The notes under the pieces were generated by a model, which ran no database searches, was not told the origin of the DNA, and saw only the letters and a program-made list of their open reading frames with translations. Shown piece by piece: positions 26,219 through 34,192 of a DNA stretch of 64,000 nucleotides. This DNA is from Chloroflexota bacterium. Its GTDB lineage: Bacteria > Chloroflexota > Anaerolineae > Promineifilales > Promineifilaceae. The first letter of the stretch is position 1; every line of letters begins with the position of its first letter. The DNA lies in contig JACTMP010000029.1 in assembly GCA_014584575.1 (NCBI GenBank), positions 1-64,000 of the forward strand, in the 5' to 3' direction. A program made the translations under genes and the position numbers.

Positions 26219-26704
26219 ATGACGAACGCCGGGCCTGTCTTGCTGAACAACACCGTTCTGACAAACTTTGCTCTGGTTGGCCGTTCTGACCTGGTTTTTT
26301 CTCTGTGGGGCGCAAAATGTATGACGACAACGGCCGTGATGTCCGAATATGCAGCAGGCGTCCTCGGTCGCGGTTTACCGGCCGATAGCTGGAAAGGGCT
26401 GGCTCAATGGACATTACAACCGGCTGAACAGGTATTTGCTGATGGCTTGCCACCCCAGTTGGGGGCCGGTGAACGATCATGTATTGCCGTTGCCGTTCAT
26501 CACCAGGCCCTATTTGCCTGTGATGACGCCAAAGCCAGGCAGGAAGCGCAACGACATGGTGTAGCCATTACCGGCACACTGGGTATCCTGGTTTTGACTG
26601 TACGGCAAGGGTCCATTTCGCTTGATGAGGGTAATGCTATTTTGGCTGAGATGATCGCACAAGGCTATCGCTCTCCTGTTGTCACAATGGATAACCTGTT
26701 ATAG
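26219..26704 (+). CDS. PIN-like toxin, DUF3368 family
   Basis: 161 residues. The PIN-like fold is suggested by LLNNTVLTNFALVGRSDLVF at the N-terminus, TTAVMSEYAAG, the central LGAGERSCIAVAVHHQALFACDDAKARQEA block and the late GTLGILVLTVRQGSISLDEGNAIL, all typical of DUF3368 toxins. These are predicted metal-dependent ribonucleases. The first acidic position, usually Asp in a DNT or DTS motif, is Asn here (LLNNT), while the Glu of GERS and the DD of CDDAK remain, so activity may be reduced. Paired with the antitoxin directly upstream. Confidence 0.75.
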   Translation: MTNAGPVLLNNTVLTNFALVGRSDLVFSLWGAKCMTTTAVMSEYAAGVLGRGLPADSWKGLAQWTLQPAEQVFADGLPPQLGAGERSCIAVAVHHQALFACDDAKARQEAQRHGVAITGTLGILVLTVRQGSISLDEGNAILAEMIAQGYRSPVVTMDNLL

Positions 26705-26728
26705 ATATGCGGGTATGGATCATGGGTT

Positions 26729-27259
26729 ATGTCCATGTTTAACAGAATCAAAATTATTCAAGCTGATATAGCGACTCTCAATGTGGATGTTATTGTGAAT
26801 GCAGCAAATCGTGCATTATCTGGAGGTGGTGGGGTAGATGGTGTTATTCATCGTGCTGCGGGACCGGAACTGTTGCAGGCTTGTCGCCAATTGGGTTGGT
26901 GTGAGACGGGGCAAGCTAAAATTACGCCGGGATTCCGTCTATCGGCGCGGTATGTCATTCATGCAGTTGGCCCGGTGTGGCAAGGCGGTGACAAAGGTGA
27001 ACCTGAGTTGTTGGCGTCTTGTTATCGGGAGTCACTGCGGTTGGCACGACAGCATGACGTAAAAACCATCGCATTTCCGGCGATTAGCACCGGTGCTTAT
27101 GGGTATCCGTTGAAATCGGCGGCAAAAATCGCCATCCACGAAGTTGTCATTTTTTTAGAGCAGGATCAATCGTTAGAAATCGTTTTTTTGGTCTGTTTTG
27201 ACCATAAGGCATATGAAACATACCTACAAATGATGAATGAGTATAAAGATGATTGCTAA
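26729..27259 (+). CDS. macro-domain ADP-ribose hydrolase (YmdB-like)
   Basis: 176 residues, a single macro domain. ADP-ribose binding motifs: [20 protein letters not shown] near the N-terminus, [14 protein letters not shown], and [20 protein letters not shown] (about 110-130). The family removes ADP-ribose from O-acetyl-ADP-ribose, proteins or nucleic acids. It follows the toxin gene after 24 bp, so it may share that message. The gene has no ACGGCCGT site and lower G+C than its neighbours, a sign of more recent arrival. The link to the toxin-antitoxin pair is positional only. Confidence 0.92.
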   Translation: MSMFNRIKIIQADIATLNVDVIVNAANRALSGGGGVDGVIHRAAGPELLQACRQLGWCETGQAKITPGFRLSARYVIHAVGPVWQGGDKGEPELLASCYRESLRLARQHDVKTIAFPAISTGAYGYPLKSAAKIAIHEVVIFLEQDQSLEIVFLVCFDHKAYETYLQMMNEYKDDC

Positions 27260-27264
27260 AACCT

Positions 27265-27375
27265 GGGAATTCCATTCCCAGGCTGAAATAGAAAGTACGC
27301 TTGAGCGCACTGATAATAAACCAACAGTCTGCTTCAGCAGGCTTTGCATTTCAGACGCTGGATTGCATCCGGTGG
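27265..27375. repeat. dispersed palindromic element, copy 1
   Basis: Starts with the palindrome CCTGGGAATtcCATTCCCAGG, then GAAAGTACGCTTGAGCGCACT, then TTTCAGACGCTGGATTGCATC. The same order is found at 62458-62565. Its right half overlaps the extended reading frame of the next gene, so the first codons of that frame are repeat-derived. Confidence 0.75.
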
Positions 27376-27394
27376 CCAATGCGGGGCACAAGCT

Positions 27395-30300
27395 GTGATA
27401 CGACGGGCAATAGTTGTTGGTGTTCTTGGTGGTGTTGTTCTGAGCCTGACGGCCGTGTATCCCATTGCCGGTCTGTTGGCGCCGTTGTGGTTGGCGGGGT
27501 GGGTACGGCCGTTCCCCGACGACTTGATTCATAGCATCTGGCTGATGGCCTCGGCCGTGTTGGCCACTTTTGCCTTTTTGCTCATTGGGTTTGTGGCCGC
27601 ACGGCCGTCACGCGGCTGGCGCGAAGGAGCGAAGGCGGGCATGGTGGCCGGGTTGGCGGCCGCCGGTTTGTGTTACTTCACCATCATTTTGCCGGTCAAT
27701 ACGCTGGTTGCCTATGGCACGGTGGGCGCGGCCATGGATGTGCTGGTAGATTCTTTCATGCCGCCGCCTTATGTACTGCGCAACTACGTCATTTCATTTG
27801 AGAATGCCGCCTTCCAGGGCGAGATTGTGCTGGTAGCGGCGGCCTGTTTTTGGGGAGCGCAGGGGGCCTGGGTGGGCTGGCGACGGCGGAACGAACCACG
27901 CCCGGCACGGCCGTCCCTCTTTGCCCTCGTGCAACAAGGCGAACATCCCAAACGGTACTTTGCCGGAGACGAAACGGCCGTGTGGACGGGCATTCTGGTG
28001 GGGCTGGTAGTCGCAGTGCTGACGGCCGTGACCATGTCCGGTTGGTCATACCTGGTCTATGCTGACTGGCCGGAATTGATGGCTGCCTTACAAGAGAGCC
28101 ATAGCGGTATTATCGCTTCCGGTTCATTGGGCGGCGCAGCCGGGCTGCTCTCGCCGTTATTAGGTATTGCCTTTATCGCTTTTGGTGCAGTGGTCATTGG
28201 CCTGCTCAAAAGCCCGCCGAACTGGTTCCGGGCGCGGTTTGGGGGCGTGGTGGTGGCCGGGATTGCCATTTCCCTGGCCCTCCATGCCGTTGCCTTGCGC
28301 TTATTCTACTTCAATCTGGGACTTTCCCCGTTTTGGGTGCTGCGGGAACGTGCCCATGTTGTTGATCCACAAGCCCTGGCCGATATTGCCAGCTTCATGG
28401 ACGCCATTGAAATGGGCTTTAGTGACCCGGCTTTTATCCTGAGTGCGGTGTTGACCATTCCCTGGGTGGTATTGCTGTCGGCACTGCTGGTGGGGGTGAT
28501 TGTGGGTGGATTGCAGGCGATTATTTATGTGCCTGTGTTGTCTATGATGCGCAAACGGCCAGTGGACAAGGCGATCTTGGCGCAACGCCATCTTAAGAAT
28601 GAGACCAACGAAATTTTACCGGCCGTGTACACCCTGTTTACCAAAGATGAGCAGGCGTATGATGTGCTGGCGCAGGTAGCGGTCTGCACCTGGAAACGGC
28701 AGCCGGATGTAGCCCGATTTGCCGCCGCCTACCATACGCTAGGCACGAGCAAAAAGGAAGAGGAGTACACAGCCACGATTGCCGACCTCAGCCAGACATT
28801 AGCGGCCAACCGGCAGTGGCGCTGGGCGCTCGATTTTGCCGGAGCGTACCAGACGTTACATCAGGTGATGAGCGCCCGCTCATTGGAGCAAATCCTCAAA
28901 ATTGAGCCGCCGCCGGAACAGCATACCTCGTCGTTGCCGCCGCTGGTGGTGAAAAGCCAGCAGCGACTGGGCCGGGTGGTGCTGGAATTGAAAAAGGTGG
29001 AGCGCACCGATGACTTGCCTACTAAGCTGATCTTTCTGGAAAATGCGCTGGCCGCCATTCACGAGGCGCAGACGTTTGTGGAGAAGGAGTTTGCCGACCC
29101 GGAGAGTTGGCCGACGCCGCTGCCGCAGACCAGCGCCTTGCAGGTGTCGCTGAAACATTGGGAGGAGACGGTGTTGACGGCCGTGAAACGCCTCAAGGGC
29201 CGCGCCGACATCCTCTCCAGTCTCAAGCTGAATCACACCACGTTCCTGCCGGAACTGCCACTGCCGGTGGCGGTGCGCAACCAGGGTTTGAATGTAGCCC
29301 AACAGGTGCGTGTGAAATTATTGCCTGGGGATGATTACGATTTGCTCGGCGTCAAGAGCGAAGGGTTTATTGAAATTTTGCCACCGGGTGAAGAAAAGAC
29401 GCTCAATTTGCTGCTCATGCCCCACGAAGGTCTGCCCCGGGCGCGAGTAGCCTGGGAAGTGGTGTTTGATGATGCCGTGGACGACCAGCGCCGGGTGACG
29501 TTTGGGGATAAGGTGGAGTTTGTGGAGTCGGAACGGCCGTTTACCCGCGTTTTTCCCATCCCCTATGTCACCGGTACACCATTGAAAACGGACGATGTGT
29601 TTGTGGGCCGGGAGGATGTCTTCAGTTTTGTGCAGGAGATGCTGGTCGGGGCGCACCAGAACAATGTGGTCATTTTGCACGGGCAGCGGCGCACCGGCAA
29701 GACCTCCGTGTTGTACCGGCTGCCGCACCTGCTGGCCGAGACCCATTACGCCGTCTTGGTGGATATGCAGGGCAAACCGGCGCGGGGCGAAGCGGAATTT
29801 TTGTACGCCATTGCCGACGATATTGTCTTTACGCTGGAGGAGCAGGGCATTGACATCGAACTGCCGCCGCGGTCAGAATTTGAAGAGAACCCGGAATTTT
29901 TCTTCCGTTCCCGCTTTTTGCGGGGCCTGAAATCCCATCTCAACGGCAAAAACCTGCTGCTGATGTTTGATGAGTTTGAAGAGTTGCAGCGGCGGGTGGA
30001 AGACGGCCGTTTGCAACCCGAAATCTTCCACTTTTTACGTAACCTGATGCAGCATGATGGTCAGGTGGACTTTATCTTTGCCGGGACGCACAAGTTGGAA
30101 GAGTTGGGCGCGGAATATTGGTCGGCGCTGTTTAACATTGCCGCTTACCGGCCCATCACCTTTTTACGGCCGTTGGAGATGCGCCGCCTGATTTTGGAGC
30201 CGATCAAACAGTACAACACCGAGTATGACCCGCTGGCGGTGGAACGCATTATCGCCGTCACTGCCGGGCATCCCTACTTTGCCCAACTGCTGCTGCATGA

Positions 30301-30670
30301 AATGATGGTGTATCACAACGAGATGAAGGCGTCTTACCTGACGGCCGTAGACGTTGACCAGGTGATTGAGCGCATCATTGGCCGAGGGGAGGCCCATTTC
30401 CGCTACATCTGGGATGAGTCCAGCGAGGAGGAGCGGCAGGTACTCCAGGGCATGGCCGAACTGCTGGTCAGCGCCGAAGGGGTGACGGCCAAAGATTTGC
30501 GCGCCTTCCTCACCGAGCGTGGCCTGGCCTCACCAGATCGCTGGAAGGCGGCGCTGACCAGCCTGGAAAATCGAGACATCCTGGCCCACAACGACGCCAA
30601 AAGCCCACTCTACCGCTTCCATGTGGATTTGATCCGGCTGTGGGTGATGCACACACGGCCGTCGTTGTAA
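27395..30670 (+). CDS. polytopic membrane protein with C-terminal STAND/AAA ATPase
   Basis: About 1092 residues from GTG at 27395; the frame opens at TTG 27344 inside a repeat and the true start is uncertain. Residues 1-390 contain about eight hydrophobic helices (for example AIVVGVLGGVVLSLTAVYP, LLGIAFIAFGAVVIGLL, TIPWVVLLSALLVGVIVGG). A helical middle part is followed by a beta-rich region (LPVAVRNQGLNVAQQVRVKLLPG) and the ATPase: VFVGRED, P-loop ILHGQRRTGKTSVLYR (about 762-776) and Walker B LLLMFDEFEEL (about 850). The C-terminus ends in a winged-helix-like section. Likely a membrane-tethered sensor or signalling NTPase. Its ATPase resembles that of the kinase fusion at 23.7 kb. Confidence 0.8.
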   Translation: MIRRAIVVGVLGGVVLSLTAVYPIAGLLAPLWLAGWVRPFPDDLIHSIWLMASAVLATFAFLLIGFVAARPSRGWREGAKAGMVAGLAAAGLCYFTIILPVNTLVAYGTVGAAMDVLVDSFMPPPYVLRNYVISFENAAFQGEIVLVAAACFWGAQGAWVGWRRRNEPRPARPSLFALVQQGEHPKRYFAGDETAVWTGILVGLVVAVLTAVTMSGWSYLVYADWPELMAALQESHSGIIASGSLGGAAGLLSPLLGIAFIAFGAVVIGLLKSPPNWFRARFGGVVVAGIAISLALHAVALRLFYFNLGLSPFWVLRERAHVVDPQALADIASFMDAIEMGFSDPAFILSAVLTIPWVVLLSALLVGVIVGGLQAIIYVPVLSMMRKRPVDKAILAQRHLKNETNEILPAVYTLFTKDEQAYDVLAQVAVCTWKRQPDVARFAAAYHTLGTSKKEEEYTATIADLSQTLAANRQWRWALDFAGAYQTLHQVMSARSLEQILKIEPPPEQHTSSLPPLVVKSQQRLGRVVLELKKVERTDDLPTKLIFLENALAAIHEAQTFVEKEFADPESWPTPLPQTSALQVSLKHWEETVLTAVKRLKGRADILSSLKLNHTTFLPELPLPVAVRNQGLNVAQQVRVKLLPGDDYDLLGVKSEGFIEILPPGEEKTLNLLLMPHEGLPRARVAWEVVFDDAVDDQRRVTFGDKVEFVESERPFTRVFPIPYVTGTPLKTDDVFVGREDVFSFVQEMLVGAHQNNVVILHGQRRTGKTSVLYRLPHLLAETHYAVLVDMQGKPARGEAEFLYAIADDIVFTLEEQGIDIELPPRSEFEENPEFFFRSRFLRGLKSHLNGKNLLLMFDEFEELQRRVEDGRLQPEIFHFLRNLMQHDGQVDFIFAGTHKLEELGAEYWSALFNIAAYRPITFLRPLEMRRLILEPIKQYNTEYDPLAVERIIAVTAGHPYFAQLLLHEMMVYHNEMKASYLTAVDVDQVIERIIGRGEAHFRYIWDESSEEERQVLQGMAELLVSAEGVTAKDLRAFLTERGLASPDRWKAALTSLENRDILAHNDAKSPLYRFHVDLIRLWVMHTRPSL

Positions 30671-30854
30671 CAGGCCAAAACATACCCGGTCTGGCTGGCT
30701 GCCTCAACGCCCTTGCCGCAGCCAGAGACCCGCAAAAACCGGCCCCCAACCCCAGCAAACCCTGAATTACAAAGTTGTTAAGGTTTCTTCATAATTTTTG
30801 AACAACCGGATGTTAATCTGACTTCATCAACATTTGAACAAACGGAGGTTCATT

Positions 30855-31637
30855 ATGAAAAACAAAATGATACAGATTGGTGGCATCTTGATCGCCCTGC
30901 TGGCTCTGGCGGCTCTTATAGGAGCTTCGATGACCTTTGCTCAGGATGATGCGCCGGATACAGCGCCGGTTCCTGAAGAGGAAGATTCCCCTATTATGCC
31001 CGAAAGCGGTATGGGCATGATGATGGGGATGGGTGTGCCCGGCGGCCGTATGCACGGTGGCCATATGCAAGGCCCTCGCTTCTTTAACGGCGAAGCCTAT
31101 GATGCGGCTTTGGCGGATGAACTGGGCATCACCGTAGACGAATTGAACGCCGCCCGGCAGGCGGCCAAAGAAACCGTCTTGCAGCAGTTAGTGGCTGACG
31201 GCACGATCACCCAGGCGCAGGCAGACGCCATCCTCAGCGGCGAAGGGCTGCGCAGTATTGGCCCGCTGATGCAGCATGAGGAAATGCAGGCGGCCATTGC
31301 CGGGGCATTGGGCATCACTGTTGATGAATTAGAAGCGGCACGAGCGGAAGGTAAACGGCTGCCGGAACTGGCGGCCGAGCTGGGTGTGGCGCTGGAAGAT
31401 GTGTTGACGGCCGTGAAAGCCGCCCATGAAGCCGCGATTCTACAAGCCGTAGAAGATGGCCTGATCACCCAAGAGCAAGCAGATTGGATGCTGGAACGGC
31501 ATAATAACGGAATGGGCATGGGCATGCCTGGCGGCGGCCCACGCGGTGGACATCATGGCGGGCATGGTGGTTTTGGCCCCCAGAGTGGTGGTCAAGGCAA
31601 TGGCAACGACAATGGTTCTGCCGCCCCGCAAGGTTGA
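30855..31637 (+). CDS. secreted Met/Gly/His-rich protein with repeated LGITVDEL units
   Basis: 260 residues from ATG at 30855 with GGAGG six bases upstream. A signal peptide (about 1-30, IGGILIALLALAALIGASMTFAQ) is followed by a Met/Gly/His-rich stretch (GMGMMMGMG...HGGHMQG). Helical repeats follow: ELGITVDELNAARQAAKETVLQQLVADGTITQAQADAIL is seen twice in variant form, as in DUF2680-like proteins. The tail is rich in Gly, His and Asn. Met and His richness could mean metal (copper) binding, an inference. It is a monocistronic unit ended by a strong terminator. Confidence 0.75.
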   Translation: MKNKMIQIGGILIALLALAALIGASMTFAQDDAPDTAPVPEEEDSPIMPESGMGMMMGMGVPGGRMHGGHMQGPRFFNGEAYDAALADELGITVDELNAARQAAKETVLQQLVADGTITQAQADAILSGEGLRSIGPLMQHEEMQAAIAGALGITVDELEAARAEGKRLPELAAELGVALEDVLTAVKAAHEAAILQAVEDGLITQEQADWMLERHNNGMGMGMPGGGPRGGHHGGHGGFGPQSGGQGNGNDNGSAAPQG

Positions 31638-31655
31638 GTTGGTGCTGAAGTAAAG

Positions 31656-31682
31656 CTTACGATTTCTTGAAGAAATCGTAAG
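31656..31682 (+). other. 12-bp perfect hairpin after the secreted protein gene
   Basis: CTTACGATTTCT / AGAAATCGTAAG with a 3-nt loop, followed only by TTTA. It probably protects the 3' end or assists the terminator 20 bp further on. Confidence 0.55.
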
Positions 31683-31701
31683 TTTATGGGCAAAACTAGA
31701 G

Positions 31702-31730
31702 GAGGCGTGGCTGGAGCCACGTCTCTTTTT
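31702..31730 (+). terminator. intrinsic terminator
   Basis: The stem GAGGCGTGGCT / AGCCACGTCTC (one mismatch) with a GG loop is followed by TTTTT. It lies between the plus-strand secreted protein gene and the end of the convergent minus-strand gene. Confidence 0.85.
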
Positions 31731-32238
31731 ATGCCTGGAAAACGTTGTAGGCTAACACGCGATGCCGGTTGATCACGACCAGAGGCGTTTTACGCTGAAA
31801 ACTGAGCGCGATGGGGCGCAATGGGTGTATTTCGGCATGGGTGACAGCAAAAAAATCATGCCCGGTATCTAGCAAATCATCATCACGCGCTTCTCCATGC
31901 ACATGTAGTTCCCCCCGAATCGCAAACCATTCGGTATAAAACACAACCCGGCGTGAAGCCGCCACAAATTGCAAACGGGACGTTTGCCTTGTTTCCAGCA
32001 CCGACATGAACGCAATCAAATCACGGTTGAGGTTGATCAATGAGTGCCGAATCCCCGGCACTTGATAGTCAGGCGCCAGTGGCAACAATTGTGCCTCCGT
32101 GAAGGGATAGGTGGCATTATCTTTGTCGTTAATAAAGACCATAAAATCAGAGCGGGGCGCAAACGCGCCTTTTAGCAAGAAATTGTGAATGCTCACTTCT
32201 ACGTTGTAAGTGCTCAATTGGGGGCCTTGTAAGGGCAT
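31729..32238 (-). CDS. hypothetical protein, 169 residues
   Basis: Start ATG at 32238 with AAGGAGGAACC; the upstream extension runs into a palindrome. No signal peptide or membrane helix. It begins MPLQGPQLSTYNVEVSIHNF and has an IRGELHVHGEARDDDLLD patch and ITERHR-like basic tail (VVINRHRVLAYNVFQA). The mix of strands suggests a compact beta domain. I do not recognise the family. It follows the D-serine dehydratase-like gene after 52 bp, with a hairpin between. Confidence 0.7.
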   Translation of the reverse strand: MPLQGPQLSTYNVEVSIHNFLLKGAFAPRSDFMVFINDKDNATYPFTEAQLLPLAPDYQVPGIRHSLINLNRDLIAFMSVLETRQTSRLQFVAASRRVVFYTEWFAIRGELHVHGEARDDDLLDTGHDFFAVTHAEIHPLRPIALSFQRKTPLVVINRHRVLAYNVFQA

Positions 32239-32264
32239 GGGTTCCTCCTTGTTTTCTGGTCCAA

Positions 32265-32287
32265 AGTCCGAAGTCGGACTTCGGACT
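32265..32287. repeat. AGTCCGAAGTC palindrome
   Basis: AGTCCGAAGTC and GACTTCGGACT are perfectly complementary around a single G, an 11-bp stem in the gap between two minus-strand genes. Likely a member of the intergenic hairpin group. Confidence 0.7.
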
Positions 32288-32290
32288 ATG

Positions 32291-33394
32291 TTATTCATTC
32301 GTGCGCATTTTTGTAATGGTTTCGCCGGAGAGGGTGGTGTAACGGCCGTACAAATCCACCGTCAGGCAGGAATGCACCGGCAGCACCACCAGCACATCCC
32401 CTACATCCAGGCTGTCAAACGTCCTGGCGTCGGTCTGTAAAATTCCATGTTCCTGCGACAATGATACCAGTTTGCTGCCATAAAGCATTTGTCCCCAGCC
32501 ATCTTTGCTCAGGCGGGCGACACGGCCGTAAATCGTTTCCCCATTCACCACCATGCTGTCTCTGGAAAGATGCACCGCCCCGCCATACAGCACCACGCGG
32601 CGGTCGGCTTCATGTTTGGCGACGATGGGGCAGGCCACACCCACAGCAATATCATCCGGCAGGCAAGCGCCCAACCGCTGCTGCATCAGGTCATAAAAGA
32701 CAAAATTGCCGGGGCGAATTTCATCCACACGACCAAAATTCTCCACCACGCTGCACGCGGGTGTATCGCCTACAGAGACAAGCAGGTGGTGGCCTTCGGC
32801 CTGCAAAAAGTCGCGGGCCTGGTTCAGGCGCACGGCCGTTTCCTCATAAACGGCCATAATTTGCTCAGTTGACGTGGCGCGGTAGGTGTGGCCGGCGTGG
32901 GTGAGCAAACCGGCCAGCTTCAGCCGGGGCGCGTCGGCGACCGTGTAGGCCACATCGGCCAGCAGTTCGTCATTTTGCCAGTGAATGCCGGTGCGGCCAC
33001 TGCCCGCGTCTACCTTCAGCCAGACATGCACATCCGCGCCCAGGAAGTTGTTCAGGGTCACGGCCGTAGCCACCGATTCCACCACCAGATGCAATGTGAC
33101 CTCATGCGCCAGTTTGTTGATCGCCTTGCTTTGGCGCACATTCACCGGAAACGCCACCAGGATGTCTTGCCAGCCCGCCGCCGCAAAATAAACAGCCATG
33201 TCCACCGACGAGGTAGTAATCTGGCTCACGCCCCGCTCGCGGAACCATTCACCAATGCCCGCCGACTGGTGTGTTTTGAAGTGGGGCCGAAAGGCGACGC
33301 CACCCGCCTGCGCCCGCGCCACCATCCGCTCAATGTTGTGGATGGTTTTTGCCTTGTCCAAAAGTAGTGTCGGTTTTTCAATTAGGATTGACAT
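32291..33394 (-). CDS. D-serine dehydratase / D-threonine aldolase-like PLP enzyme
   Basis: 367 residues from ATG at 33394 (GTG at 33400 also in frame). Fold-type III PLP enzyme: N-terminal alanine-racemase-like barrel with the PLP lysine in FRPHFKTHQS (about 40), VWLKVDAGSGRTGIHW, and LLVSVGDTPACS. The C-terminal domain ends with LPVHSCLTVDLYGRY, whose His and Cys match the zinc ligands of DSD1-type D-serine dehydratases. It would deaminate D-serine or cleave D-beta-hydroxy amino acids; which of the two cannot be decided. Neighbours give no pathway. Confidence 0.88.
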   Translation of the reverse strand: MSILIEKPTLLLDKAKTIHNIERMVARAQAGGVAFRPHFKTHQSAGIGEWFRERGVSQITTSSVDMAVYFAAAGWQDILVAFPVNVRQSKAINKLAHEVTLHLVVESVATAVTLNNFLGADVHVWLKVDAGSGRTGIHWQNDELLADVAYTVADAPRLKLAGLLTHAGHTYRATSTEQIMAVYEETAVRLNQARDFLQAEGHHLLVSVGDTPACSVVENFGRVDEIRPGNFVFYDLMQQRLGACLPDDIAVGVACPIVAKHEADRRVVLYGGAVHLSRDSMVVNGETIYGRVARLSKDGWGQMLYGSKLVSLSQEHGILQTDARTFDSLDVGDVLVVLPVHSCLTVDLYGRYTTLSGETITKMRTNE

Positions 33395-33448
33395 TTGCAC
33401 ACTTCAACTTGAGAACACAAACACGACAACACTAAAACAGACCAACAC

Positions 33449-34102
33449 CTAAATCAACCCCATGTCTTTGGCTTTGAGGGCGGCCTGGGTGCGGTCACGC
33501 ACGCCCAATTTGCCCAGGATGTTGGTGACGTGGTTTTTGACGGTGCCTTCGGTGATGTAGAGGGCATTGGCGATCTCCCGGTTGCTGGCCCCGGCCGCCA
33601 TATGCTGCAAAATTTCCAGTTCTCGGTCGGAGAGGGGTTCGACGAGTGCGGATTGGGGGGGCGCCGACGGCCGTGTCCCCATCCTTGCAAACTCCGCCAC
33701 CACTTTGGCGGCAATGGAAGGTTGCAAAAAAGATTCGCCTCTGGCGGTGGCGCGAATGGCTTCATATAACCGCGCCGAGGGCACATCTTTGAGCAGGTAG
33801 CCGACGGCCCCGGCGCGCAGCCCGTCAAACACATCTTCGTCATTGTCAAAGGTGGTTAGCACGATGACGCGGGTGGTGGGGTGGTTTTCCATGATGCGCC
33901 GGGTGGCGGCCACACCATCCAGGACGGGCATCCGTAAGTCCATGAGGACAACATCGGGGCGAAGGGTGGCCACGGCCGTAACCGCCTCCTCACCATTACC
34001 CGCTTCCCCCACCACTTCCAGGTCAGCCTGTATGGACAACAAGGTATGCAACCCTTCCCGGAACAACGCCTGATCATCCACCAGCAAAACCCGAATCGCC
34101 AT
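33449..34102 (-). CDS. NarL/FixJ-type response regulator
   Basis: 217 residues. Receiver domain: RVLLVDDQALFREGL, phospho-acceptor Asp in PDVVLMDLRMPVLDGV (about 53), VLTTFDNDEDVFDGLRAGAVGYLLKD. The C-terminal LuxR-type HTH is LSDRELEILQHMAAGASNREIANALYITEGTVKNHV (about 150-190). It would bind DNA when phosphorylated. No histidine kinase gene is nearby, so it is an orphan in this window. A 25-bp stem hairpin lies just upstream. Confidence 0.96.
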   Translation of the reverse strand: MAIRVLLVDDQALFREGLHTLLSIQADLEVVGEAGNGEEAVTAVATLRPDVVLMDLRMPVLDGVAATRRIMENHPTTRVIVLTTFDNDEDVFDGLRAGAVGYLLKDVPSARLYEAIRATARGESFLQPSIAAKVVAEFARMGTRPSAPPQSALVEPLSDRELEILQHMAAGASNREIANALYITEGTVKNHVTNILGKLGVRDRTQAALKAKDMGLI

Positions 34103-34127
34103 GCCGCAGATGATACCACACCTCCCC

Positions 34128-34184
34128 CGTTCGTAGTAGGCGATTCATCGCCACCACACGGCGATGAATCGCCTACTACGAACG
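34128..34184. repeat. 25-bp stem hairpin with GTAGTAGGCGATTCATCGCC arm
   Basis: The arms CGTTCGTAGTAGGCGATTCA(TCGCC) and their exact complement flank ACCACAC. It lies between the response regulator and the upstream lipoprotein gene, so it could insulate the two. It has no T-run. The GGCGATGAATCGCC core looks like a common environmental repeat. Confidence 0.85.
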
Positions 34185-34192
34185 AAACGTGA

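Noticed and set aside
34128..34184. 25-bp stem as rho-independent terminator for the upstream lipoprotein gene
   Set aside because: No T-run on either side and it resembles a widespread dispersed repeat, so it is listed as a repeat.
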